From: CAZWEZ01 sp964632795 | Lineage (GTDB): Bacteria; Pseudomonadota; Alphaproteobacteria; Rhodospirillales; 2-02-FULL-58-16 | DNA length: 11,144 bases | Reading direction: 5' to 3' | NCBI GenBank assembly: GCA_964632795.1 | Contig: CAZWEZ010000112.1 | Span: 1-11,144 of the forward strand | In this document: piece after piece, positions 1 to 6,383 of the stretch | Numbering within the stretch: the stretch's first letter is position 1 | Layout: every line of letters starts with the position of its first letter | Notes under the pieces: generated by a model | Database searches by the model: none | What the model saw: only the letters and a program-made list of their open reading frames with translations | Told to the model about the DNA's origin: nothing | Made by a program: the position numbers and the translations under genes

Positions 1-86
1 GCGATCAGCAGCCGGGCCATGGCCCGGTCGCCCGACGGCGCCGGGTGGTGGGGGGGCTTCATCGGGGCGTAAAACGCGACCCGCAT
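1..86 (-). CDS. Glycosyltransferase, N-terminal fragment (cut by window edge)
   Basis: Only the first 28 codons are in the window; the gene runs off the left edge. The start is an ATG at 86-84 that overlaps the TGA of the upstream glycosyltransferase by one base (TGATG on the minus strand), which implies translational coupling. The visible N-terminus begins MRVAFYAPMKPPHHPAPSGD and then reads RAMARLLI. From family memory this resembles the opening of GT4/GT-B glycosyltransferases, where a first beta strand (VAFYAP) is followed by a glycine-bearing loop and a helix in the acceptor-binding domain. It sits third in a minus-strand run of glycosyltransferases, which supports the reading. Donor, acceptor and full length are unknown. 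Family assignment is an inference from a short segment plus context. Confidence 0.6.
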   Translation of the reverse strand, partial: MRVAFYAPMKPPHHPAPSGDRAMARLLI

Positions 87-1333
87 CAGCCGTCCTCCGC
101 CGCCGGCAGGCCAAAGCGGGCGGCCAGCCCCTCGATCGCCCGACGGGCGTCGAAGGCCACCCCGACCCGGACCCTGCCGGCCTCGCCCAGCCGGCGGCGC
201 AGGTCGGGCTCCGAGATCAGGCGGGCCAGGGCGGCGGCCAGGGCCGGCGGGTCGTCGGGCGGCACCAGCAGCCCGGTTTGGCCGTCGACGATCAGCTCGG
301 CGATCGCCGGCAGGCGGGTCGACAGGCAGGCCAGGCCCTGGCTCTGGGCCTCGAGCAGCACGTTGGGCAGGCCGTCGCGGTCGCCGTCGGCGGTGATGCG
401 GCAGTTGAGGACGAAGACGTCGGCGGCGCGGTACTGTTCGAGCACCACCTGCTGGGGCTGCTCGCCGATCCAGGTGACGCGGTCGGCGATGCCGATCCGC
501 TCGGCCCGCCGGCGCAGGGCCGGCAGCATCGCGCCGTCGCCGACGTGGACCAGACGCCACTCCAGGTCCCCGGGCAGCCGGCCGAGGGCCTCCAGCAGGC
601 CCGAATATCCCTTCTTGTCCACCGCCCGGCCCACCGACAGGACGCACACCGGACCGGCGGCCTGGCGACGCTCGCCGGCGGGGGGCGGGAAGCGCTGCGG
701 ATCGAGGCCGTGGTAGACCAGCCCGACGCGGCCGGGATCGGGGGCCAGGGCGGCCAGGTGCTCGACGTTGGCCCGGGTGCAGCCGACCAGCCACCGGCAG
801 TCGGCCAGCTTCTCGCGCTTCTCCCACTCGGGCGTGGTCCAGATGTCCTTGGCGTGGGCCGAACAGCTCCACGGCAGGCCGAGGAGGATCGCCGCGTAGC
901 GGGTCACCGAGGCCGGGGTGTGCAGGAAGTGGGCGTGGAGCCAGGCGACCTCGCCCGGCAACTCGTGGGCCAGCACCAGGGCCTGGCCGAAACGGCGCCC
1001 CCGGTTGGGAGTCGGGTCGCGGCGCAGGTCGGCGAGCCAGCTGCGGCGGGCGGCCGCGTACCCGGGGCGCGCCCGCATCGCCCGCCAGGCCCGCACCACG
1101 CGCCCCGGCTCCCGGTACAGGTATTCGGGCAGGTAGGTTACCGGGGCCTTGATGTCGTCGTGGACCGGATGGCGCTCGCGGCTCGTCGGGCGGCGCAGCG
1201 AGAACAGGCGGATGTCCAGCCGGCGTCTCTCCAGGGCCAGGATCTCGTGGGCGATGAAGGTCTCGCTGATCCGTGGATAGCCCTTGAGCACGAAGGCCAC
1301 GGCGGCGCCGGGTTGGGGTCCGGAAGCCGGCAC
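86..1333 (-). CDS. GT4-family (GT-B fold) glycosyltransferase
   Basis: A 415-residue protein that probably transfers a sugar from a nucleotide donor onto a growing surface polysaccharide or glycolipid at the cytoplasmic face of the membrane. The N-terminal half has the acceptor-domain pattern of colanic-acid-type enzymes: GYPRISETFIAHEI (18-31), HAHFLHTPAS (133-142) and SAHAKDIW (158-165). The C-terminal half has the donor-domain signature of GT4: VGRAVDKKG (234-242) with the basic loop, then DGLPNVLLE (320-328), which is the EX7E motif with Asp in place of the first Glu, followed by GLLVPPDD. The start is a GTG one base after the stop of the upstream gene, with no good separate Shine-Dalgarno, so it is probably translated by coupling; a GTG or other start a few codons inside cannot be excluded. 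The length is normal for the family. The exact sugar specificity cannot be read. Confidence 0.88.
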   Translation of the reverse strand: MPASGPQPGAAVAFVLKGYPRISETFIAHEILALERRRLDIRLFSLRRPTSRERHPVHDDIKAPVTYLPEYLYREPGRVVRAWRAMRARPGYAAARRSWLADLRRDPTPNRGRRFGQALVLAHELPGEVAWLHAHFLHTPASVTRYAAILLGLPWSCSAHAKDIWTTPEWEKREKLADCRWLVGCTRANVEHLAALAPDPGRVGLVYHGLDPQRFPPPAGERRQAAGPVCVLSVGRAVDKKGYSGLLEALGRLPGDLEWRLVHVGDGAMLPALRRRAERIGIADRVTWIGEQPQQVVLEQYRAADVFVLNCRITADGDRDGLPNVLLEAQSQGLACLSTRLPAIAELIVDGQTGLLVPPDDPPALAAALARLISEPDLRRRLGEAGRVRVGVAFDARRAIEGLAARFGLPAAEDG

Positions 1334-1334
1334 C

Positions 1335-2567
1335 TCAGGAGTTCAGGTTGACCACGGAAAGCCTGGACGAGGCCGCCTGCGGCTGGCTCAGCCACCTGTC
1401 CACGGTGGCGTTGATGGTCGACAGCCCGTCGAGGAGCCCCGGAATGTGGACCTTCGAGGGAACCGACTGCCGGGGAAGCTGGCGCAACGCCGTCGCCATC
1501 TTGCGCGGACTGCGCTCGCCGTCGTCGGCCAGCATCCGCACCAGGCCCAGCTTCTGGGCCCGCGAGGCCCGGATGAACTGTTCCAGGCGGGGCACCGTGC
1601 GGGGCACGATCAGGGCCCGCTTGTCGAACGACAGGATCTCGCAGAAGATGTTGTAGCCGCCCATCGAGACCACCCCGGCGGCGGCGGCGAACAAGCCCTC
1701 GACGTTGGCGTCAAAGGTGATCGCCTGGACCTTGCCGAGGCGGTTGACGCGATCCATGAACTCGGCCTGGAGGCTGGTCCGCATGAACGGCCCCAGCACC
1801 AGGCGGGCGGGATGGGGGATCCCGGGGTCGTGTTCGTAGGCCCTGAGCACCCAGTCGACCAGCAGGGCGCCGTCGCCCCCGCCCCCGGTGATGACCAGCA
1901 GGTACGGCTCGTCGCCGACCATCGGCGCCTGGTAGGCGGGGAAGGCCGGCGGCGACCAGGTGCGCCGCAGGTAACCGGTGAACTGTATCTTGCGGGCCAC
2001 CGATTCGTGCAACGACACCCCTTCCAGGGGATCGCAGAACCGGGCCAGGCCGTAGACCCAGATGTGATCGTAGAGGTCGCGCAGGGCCGGTCCCGCCTGC
2101 TTGCGCTTCCACTCCTCGGCCAGTTGCGCGGGATCGTCCATGACGTCGCGCAGCCCCAGGACCAGCGGCGTGCCGCGGGCCTTGAGCATGATCAGGGTGT
2201 CCTTGACCTCGCCGCGCAGGCCCAGCGGTTCCTTGTCGACCAGGAAGATGTCGGGATCGAAGATGTCGGCGGTGTGGCGGATGATCGAGGCCCGCATGGC
2301 CAGCATCTCGTCGATGCCGATGTCCAGGTTGAGCGACGTGTAGTCGCCGTGGTGCAGCTTGATGACTCCGGGGATGCGGACGAAGTCGACCCGGGTGCGG
2401 AAGTCGAAACTACCGATGATCGGCGAGCCCGAGAGGATCAGCACCGACAGGTCCTTGCGGTGGTCGGTCAGCGAATGGGCGATCTCCCGGCACCGGCGCA
2501 GATGGCCCAGTCCGAAGGAATCGTGGCTGTAGATCAACAGCCGCACGTGCCCTCGCATTCTCGACAT
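1335..2567 (-). CDS. COG4671-type predicted glycosyltransferase (MurG-like, GT28-related)
   Basis: A protein of about 410 residues resembling the predicted glycosyltransferases of COG4671, which have a GT-B fold like MurG/GT28. Visible signs are YSHDSFGLGHLRRC near residues 13-26 (the glycine-rich N-terminal loop with GLGH), LSGSPIIGSFDF near 45-56, a GGGGDG donor-domain loop near 228-233, SMGGYNIFCEIL near 301-312 (the MurG-like GGxxxxxE region) and VPRTVPRLEQ near 321-330. The chosen start is the ATG at 2567, preceded by AGAGGGG. An upstream GTG at 2594 would add nine residues with no clear family character, and an ATG at 2558 is a third option. It is first in a minus-strand run, one base before the next gene, and diverges from the ABC-like gene. 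No signal peptide or membrane segment is evident. The substrate is unknown; a role in extracellular or surface polysaccharide synthesis is inferred from its neighbours. Confidence 0.82.
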   Translation of the reverse strand: MSRMRGHVRLLIYSHDSFGLGHLRRCREIAHSLTDHRKDLSVLILSGSPIIGSFDFRTRVDFVRIPGVIKLHHGDYTSLNLDIGIDEMLAMRASIIRHTADIFDPDIFLVDKEPLGLRGEVKDTLIMLKARGTPLVLGLRDVMDDPAQLAEEWKRKQAGPALRDLYDHIWVYGLARFCDPLEGVSLHESVARKIQFTGYLRRTWSPPAFPAYQAPMVGDEPYLLVITGGGGDGALLVDWVLRAYEHDPGIPHPARLVLGPFMRTSLQAEFMDRVNRLGKVQAITFDANVEGLFAAAAGVVSMGGYNIFCEILSFDKRALIVPRTVPRLEQFIRASRAQKLGLVRMLADDGERSPRKMATALRQLPRQSVPSKVHIPGLLDGLSTINATVDRWLSQPQAASSRLSVVNLNS

Positions 2568-2594
2568 ACCCCTCTTCCCGGCGGTGGGTTTCAC

Positions 2595-2662
2595 AAGGCG
2601 ATTGTATCGTATAACCCCCTATTGAGGATTGAAAACCCATAATCGATGCAACATTAATAAAC
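2595..2662. promoter_or_regulatory. AT-rich divergent intergenic region, probable promoters both ways
   Basis: The gap between the two divergent genes is 2568-2725, and its core around 2601-2660 is much richer in A and T than anything nearby. That is expected for promoters of the minus-strand glycosyltransferase run and the plus-strand ABC-like block. Candidate elements are weak. On the minus strand TACAAT (2606-2601) matches a -10 box at five of six bases but has no good -35. On the plus strand TTGAAA (2629-2634) lies 17 bases from CATTAA (2652-2657), a poor -10. No operator or inverted repeat beyond an isolated ATCGAT was seen. The evidence is base composition and gene orientation, not a clean motif. 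Confidence 0.45.
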
Positions 2663-2713
2663 ATGGCGCGCGCCGAACCGGCGGTTCCGGGGGCGCGGGT
2701 TTCGCCGGTGGCC

Positions 2714-2720
2714 GAGGAGG
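2714..2720 (+). promoter_or_regulatory. Shine-Dalgarno that fixes the ABC-like gene start
   Basis: GAGGAGG lies five bases before the ATG at 2726. The alternative in-frame ATG at 2663 has only AT-rich sequence upstream (ACATTAATAAAC) and no ribosome binding site. The extra 21 residues it would add (alanine, proline and valine rich) do not look like exporter sequence. The start at 2726 is therefore preferred. Confidence 0.75.
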
Positions 2721-2725
2721 TGGCG

Positions 2726-5371
2726 ATGGAAACGAGCATTTTCAGGTACATAATCCGCCACAGCGGCAGACAACAGGTCTTCCTGCTGGCCCTGACCCTG
2801 GTCTCGTTCCCCTTCCTGTACTATTCGCTGGACCTCCCCAAGATCATCATCAACGAGGCGATCGGCGGCCGCGACTTCCCCAAGGCGCTGTTGGGGCGCG
2901 AGGTCGAGCAGATCGAATACCTGTTGATCCTGTGTTTCGTCTTCCTGGCCCTGGTGCTGATCAACGGCTGCTTCAAGTACTTCCTCAACGTCTACCGGGG
3001 ACAACTGGGCGAACGCATGCTGCGCCGGCTGCGCTACCTGCTGTTCAGCCGGGTATTGCGTTTCCCGCTGCCCCACTTCCGGCGCATGTCCCAGGGCGAG
3101 GTGATCTCGATGATCACCGCCGAGGTCGAGCCGCTGGGCGGCTTCATCGGCGACGCCATGGCCCTGCCCGCCTTCCAGGGCGGCACCCTGCTGACCATCC
3201 TGGCCTTCATGTTCGTCCAGGACTGGGTCCTGGGGTGCTCGGCGGTGGTGCTGTATCCGTTGCAGATGTACCTGATCCCCAGGCTGCAGAAGAGGATCAA
3301 CGCCCTGGCCAAGCAGCGGGTGCGCACGGTGCGCCAGCTGTCCCAGCGGATCGGCGAGACGGTGTCGGGGATCCAGGAGGTCCACGCCCACGACACCTCG
3401 GAGTTGGAACTGGCCGACATTTCCGACCGCCTGGGGACGATCTACACGATCCGCTACGACATCTACCGGCGCAAGTTCCTGATCAAGTTCATCAACAACT
3501 TCATCGCCTTCGTGACGCCGTTCTTCTTCTTCTCGATCGGCGGCTACCTGGTGATCAACGAGTCCCTGACGCTGGGCGCCCTGGTCGCCGTGCTGGCCGC
3601 CTACAAGGACCTGTCGGGGCCGTGGAAGGAGCTGCTGCGCTACTACCAGATGAAGGAAGACGCCAGGATCAAGTACGAACAACTGGTCGACCAGTTCCAG
3701 CCCGCCGGGATGCTGGACGAGGCGTTGCAACGCCCGGAACCCGACGGGGTGGCGGCGCTCGAAGGGACGCTGGTCGCCACCAACCTGACCCTCGAGGAGG
3801 ACGGCGGGATGAAGGTGATCGACGGCGCCACCTTCACCGTCGAGGTCGCGGCGCGGACCGCCATCGTCGGCCCCGGCGGCGCCGGCCGTTCGGCGCTGTC
3901 CCAACTCCTGGCCCGCCTGCTGATGCCCAGCGCCGGCTCCATCCGGATCGGCGATCACGGCCTCGGCGGCCTGCACGAGGCGGTCACCGGGCGGCGCCTG
4001 GCCTATGTCGGGGACAACGCCAGCCTGTTCTCCGGCAGCGTGCGCGACAACCTGTTCTACGGCCTCAAGCACCGCCCCACGCGCCCCGCCGATTACGACC
4101 AGGAGGGCCAGCTCCGCCGCCAGGCGTTCGTCCACGAGGCGGCGGCCTCGGGCAATACCGAGAGCGACCTCGGCGCCGACTGGATCGACTACGAGGCGGC
4201 CGGGGTGCCGGGCCCCGAGGAATTGGTGGAGCGCGCGATCGAGGTCCTGGGGGCCGTCGAACTGGAGGCCGACATCTACGAACTGGGCCTCCTCGGGACG
4301 ATCGACCCGAGCGCCGAGCCGGAACTCGCCGGGCGCATCCTCGATGCCCGCGCGGTGCTGCGCGACAGGCTCAAGGACCCCGCAATGGCGAGCCTGGTCG
4401 AGCCCTTCGACCGCGACCGCTACGCCGTCAACACGACGGTCGCCGAGAACCTGCTGTTCGGCACCCCGATCGGCGAGTCCTTCGATCTCGAGCATCTCGG
4501 CGAGAACTCCTACGTGCGTTCGGTCCTCGACCGCACGGGGCTGACCGGGATCTTCCAGGCGATGGGGCTGAAGCTGGCCGGGATCATGGTCGAGCTGTTC
4601 ATGGACCTGCCGCCCGACCACGAATACTTCGAACGCTTCTCCTTCATCGGCGCCGACGCCCTGCCCGAGTTCCAGAACCTGCACCGCAAGGCCGAGGCCG
4701 GGGGCGCCGGACAGCTCGAGGAAGGCGAGCGCAACATGCTGTTGTCGCTTCCCTTCAAGCTGATCCCGGCCCGTCACCGGCTGGGGCTGATCGACGCCGA
4801 CTTCCAGCAGCGCATTCTCGACGCGCGGCGGGTGTTCGCCGGCGGCCTGCCGTCGGACCTCGCCGACTCGGTGGCCTTCTTCGACCAGGACAGCTACAAC
4901 GGGGCCACCACCTTGCAGGACAACATCCTGTTCGGCAAGCTGGTCTACGGCCGCCAGCAGAGCCGCCAGGAGGTTGGCCGGCTGATCGGCGAGGTGGTCG
5001 ATACGCTGGGCCTGCGCCGGAGAATCCTCGAGCTGGGGCTCGACTCGGCGGTCGGCATCGGCGGCAGCCGGCTGCCGGCGGCCCAGCGCCAGAAACTGGC
5101 GATCGCCCGCTGTCTGCTCAAGCGGCCCGACATCCTGATCGTCGACGGCGCCACCGCCAGTCTCGACCCGGCGGCCCAGCAGACGATCATGGACAACGTG
5201 TTCCGGGACCTCGCCGGGCGCGGCGTGGTGTGGGTCCTGAACCGGGCCGAGGAGGCCCAACGCTTCGAGCGGGTGATCGTCATGGACGGCGGCAAGGTCG
5301 TCGAGCAGGGAAGCTACGCCGACCTCAACCGGCCCGGAAAGACGTTCCACGGGTTGGCGGCGGTCGACTGA
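2726..5371 (+). CDS. ABC-exporter-like membrane protein with degenerate, expanded nucleotide-binding domain
   Basis: An 881-residue inner-membrane protein, about 300 residues longer than a usual half-size ABC exporter. Residues 1 to about 320 look like a type IV (ABCB-like) transmembrane domain, with hydrophobic segments near 18-35, 66-88, 154-172, 174-190, 253-275 and 282-300, and the typical helix RMLRRLRYLLFSRVLRF. The ATPase half starts near 345. Walker A is GPGGAGRS (382-389), with Arg388 where Lys belongs. The first Q-loop position holds Asp430. About 290 extra residues follow before a segment in the right place for the signature, GGSRLPAAQRQKLAIAR (779-795), where LPAAQ replaces LSGGQ. 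Walker B is ILIVDG (Asp807) with Gly808 in place of the catalytic Glu, the D-loop SLD is kept, and Asn839 replaces the switch His. ATP hydrolysis is therefore doubtful; nucleotide binding or a sensory or structural role is possible. The cyclic-nucleotide-binding gene starts 15 bases downstream. Substrate and function are unknown. Confidence 0.85.
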   Translation: METSIFRYIIRHSGRQQVFLLALTLVSFPFLYYSLDLPKIIINEAIGGRDFPKALLGREVEQIEYLLILCFVFLALVLINGCFKYFLNVYRGQLGERMLRRLRYLLFSRVLRFPLPHFRRMSQGEVISMITAEVEPLGGFIGDAMALPAFQGGTLLTILAFMFVQDWVLGCSAVVLYPLQMYLIPRLQKRINALAKQRVRTVRQLSQRIGETVSGIQEVHAHDTSELELADISDRLGTIYTIRYDIYRRKFLIKFINNFIAFVTPFFFFSIGGYLVINESLTLGALVAVLAAYKDLSGPWKELLRYYQMKEDARIKYEQLVDQFQPAGMLDEALQRPEPDGVAALEGTLVATNLTLEEDGGMKVIDGATFTVEVAARTAIVGPGGAGRSALSQLLARLLMPSAGSIRIGDHGLGGLHEAVTGRRLAYVGDNASLFSGSVRDNLFYGLKHRPTRPADYDQEGQLRRQAFVHEAAASGNTESDLGADWIDYEAAGVPGPEELVERAIEVLGAVELEADIYELGLLGTIDPSAEPELAGRILDARAVLRDRLKDPAMASLVEPFDRDRYAVNTTVAENLLFGTPIGESFDLEHLGENSYVRSVLDRTGLTGIFQAMGLKLAGIMVELFMDLPPDHEYFERFSFIGADALPEFQNLHRKAEAGGAGQLEEGERNMLLSLPFKLIPARHRLGLIDADFQQRILDARRVFAGGLPSDLADSVAFFDQDSYNGATTLQDNILFGKLVYGRQQSRQEVGRLIGEVVDTLGLRRRILELGLDSAVGIGGSRLPAAQRQKLAIARCLLKRPDILIVDGATASLDPAAQQTIMDNVFRDLAGRGVVWVLNRAEEAQRFERVIVMDGGKVVEQGSYADLNRPGKTFHGLAAVD
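4001..5127 (+). repeat. Three degenerate protein-level copies of the ABC Q-loop/helical subdomain
   Basis: Within the ABC-like protein a pattern recurs three times. Each copy has a Q-loop-like stretch ending in a xxNxLFG-type motif: VRDNLFYG (439-446), VAENLLFG (572-579) and LQDNILFG (730-737). Each is followed by a helix pair ending in a short xLGL-type turn (YELGLLGTID, FQAMGLKLAG, LELGLDSAVG) and then by a helix equivalent to the one after the signature motif (RILDAR at 537-542, RILDAR at 696-701, KLAIAR at 790-795). The first copy is correctly spaced from Walker A; the third has a real Gln (721) and lies 62 residues from the signature position, as in ordinary ABC proteins. The middle copy and the long linkers are extra. 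Divergence is high, so this is a protein-level similarity read by eye, not a DNA repeat. Confidence 0.6.
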
Positions 5372-5386
5372 CGAGGGGATAGAATC

Positions 5387-5887
5387 ATGGATTATCTGGA
5401 CGCGGTCAAGGTGTTGCAGGGCATCCCCATCTTCGCCTCGCTGGAGCCCTCGAAGCTCAAGCTGCTGGCGTTCGCCAGCGAATACCTGACCTTCGAGGAC
5501 GGCGAGGCGCTGTTCCACGTCGGCGATCCCGCCGACTGCGTGTACCTGATCGAGGACGGCAAGGCCGGCGCCTACGGCGAAAAGGACGGCCGCGAGGTGC
5601 TGGTCGCCGAGCTCGGCCGCCACCAGGTGTTCGGGGAGATGGCGATCTTCCGCAACACCACCCGGATCGCCACCATCCGCGCCCACGGCAAGCTGGACGT
5701 GGTGCGCATCGACGGCAACATGTTCCTCGAGCTGGTGACCCACAACCCGGAGGCGGCGCTCGGCGTGATGCGCGAGCTGAGCGAGAAGATCGCCCGCGCC
5801 ATGGAAGACTACGAGGAGATGGAAGGTCGGGTGCGCACCCTGCAGTCGGTCTCCGACATCGCCGGGGGGGTCGATGAGCCGTCTTGA
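5387..5887 (+). CDS. Stand-alone cyclic-nucleotide-binding domain protein
   Basis: A soluble protein of 166 residues that consists almost entirely of a CAP/CRP-type cyclic-nucleotide-binding domain. The beta-roll runs from about residue 15 to 110. The phosphate-binding cassette is VFGEMAIFRNTTRIATIRA (81-99), with Glu84 and Arg93 at the positions that contact the ribose 2'-hydroxyl and the phosphate in cAMP- or cGMP-binding relatives, so ligand binding looks possible. There is no C-terminal helix-turn-helix, kinase or channel domain. The last 50 residues are a charged helix (ELSEKIARAMEDYEEMEG), perhaps for dimerisation or partner contact. The start has GAGGGG eight bases upstream. It lies 15 bases after the ABC-like gene and overlaps the methyltransferase gene by 14 bases, so it is probably co-expressed with both. 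It may be the regulatory subunit of the ABC-like protein or the transporter; that is inference. Confidence 0.88.
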   Translation: MDYLDAVKVLQGIPIFASLEPSKLKLLAFASEYLTFEDGEALFHVGDPADCVYLIEDGKAGAYGEKDGREVLVAELGRHQVFGEMAIFRNTTRIATIRAHGKLDVVRIDGNMFLELVTHNPEAALGVMRELSEKIARAMEDYEEMEGRVRTLQSVSDIAGGVDEPS

Positions 5888-6383
5888 CAGTTTCATCCGC
5901 CGCCTGATGGCCCAGCGCGACTGCCTGGAGATGGCCGCCGGGATGATCGCCGGAATGCCGGGACCGGTGCTCGAGGTGGGGCTGGGCAACGGACGCACCT
6001 ACGACCATCTCCGGTGCCTGCTGCCCGAGCGCGAGATCTTCGTCTTCGACCGCCGGATCGCCGCCCACCCGGACTGCGTCCCCGACGACGGCCACATGAT
6101 CCTCGGCGAGATCACCGACACCCTGCCCGGGGCGCTGGCGCGGATCGGGTCCAGGGCGGCCCTGGTCCATGCCGACATCGGCTCCGGCGACGCCGCGACC
6201 AACGCCGGGATCGCGGCCTTCCTGGGCCGCGCCCTGCCGGCCCTGACGGTGCCCGGGGCGGTGATCGTCAGCGACCAGGACCTGGGCCGCGCGGGCTGGG
6301 ATCCCCAGGCCCTTCCCGAGGGCGTCACGCCGGGGCGCTACTTCATCTTCCGCCAGGCCCGGGGAGTGGGAGCGGCGCCATGA
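5874..6383 (+). CDS. Small class I SAM-dependent methyltransferase (Methyltransf_17-like)
   Basis: A 169-residue cytoplasmic protein with a Rossmann-type methyltransferase core. Motif I is LEVGLGNGRTYDHL (33-46), where the GxGxG loop should bind S-adenosylmethionine. FVFDR (56-60) ends in the acidic residue (Asp59) that usually holds the ribose hydroxyls. HADIGSGD (99-106) and GAVIVSDQDL (128-137) fit the later strands. It is short for a class I enzyme and has no separate substrate-binding domain. From memory it resembles the small proteobacterial family Methyltransf_17 (PF12692), whose substrate is not known to me. The ATG at 5874 lies inside the previous gene, overlapping by 14 bases, behind a G-rich stretch that can serve as ribosome binding site. 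It shares ATGA with the next gene. The methyl acceptor cannot be told from sequence; a protein of the same operon is one possibility. Confidence 0.8.
   Translation: MSRLDSFIRRLMAQRDCLEMAAGMIAGMPGPVLEVGLGNGRTYDHLRCLLPEREIFVFDRRIAAHPDCVPDDGHMILGEITDTLPGALARIGSRAALVHADIGSGDAATNAGIAAFLGRALPALTVPGAVIVSDQDLGRAGWDPQALPEGVTPGRYFIFRQARGVGAAP

Noticed and set aside
278..2642. Plus-strand open frames of 357 and 452 codons over the glycosyltransferase genes
   Set aside because: They are antisense to genes with recognisable glycosyltransferase motifs and show no family signature themselves.
2663..2725. A 21-residue N-terminal extension of the ABC-like protein from the ATG at 2663
   Set aside because: There is no ribosome binding site before 2663, whereas GAGGAGG stands five bases before the ATG at 2726.
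3869..5371. Reading the ABC-like gene as a frameshifted or decaying pseudogene
   Set aside because: The frame is intact over 881 codons, fold-defining residues and the spacing of Walker A, Walker B and the D-loop are kept, and the downstream genes are tightly coupled to it.
2629..5382. A 917-codon plus-strand open frame offset from the ABC-like gene
   Set aside because: The translation is Arg, Gly and Pro rich with no membrane segments, while the frame starting at 2726 has clear exporter features.
2654..5998. A 1114-codon open frame on the minus strand across the ABC-like gene
   Set aside because: It is antisense to two well-supported genes, its translation is a monotonous mix of Asp, Gln, Val, Gly and Leu with no domain, and GC-rich third positions routinely keep such frames open.
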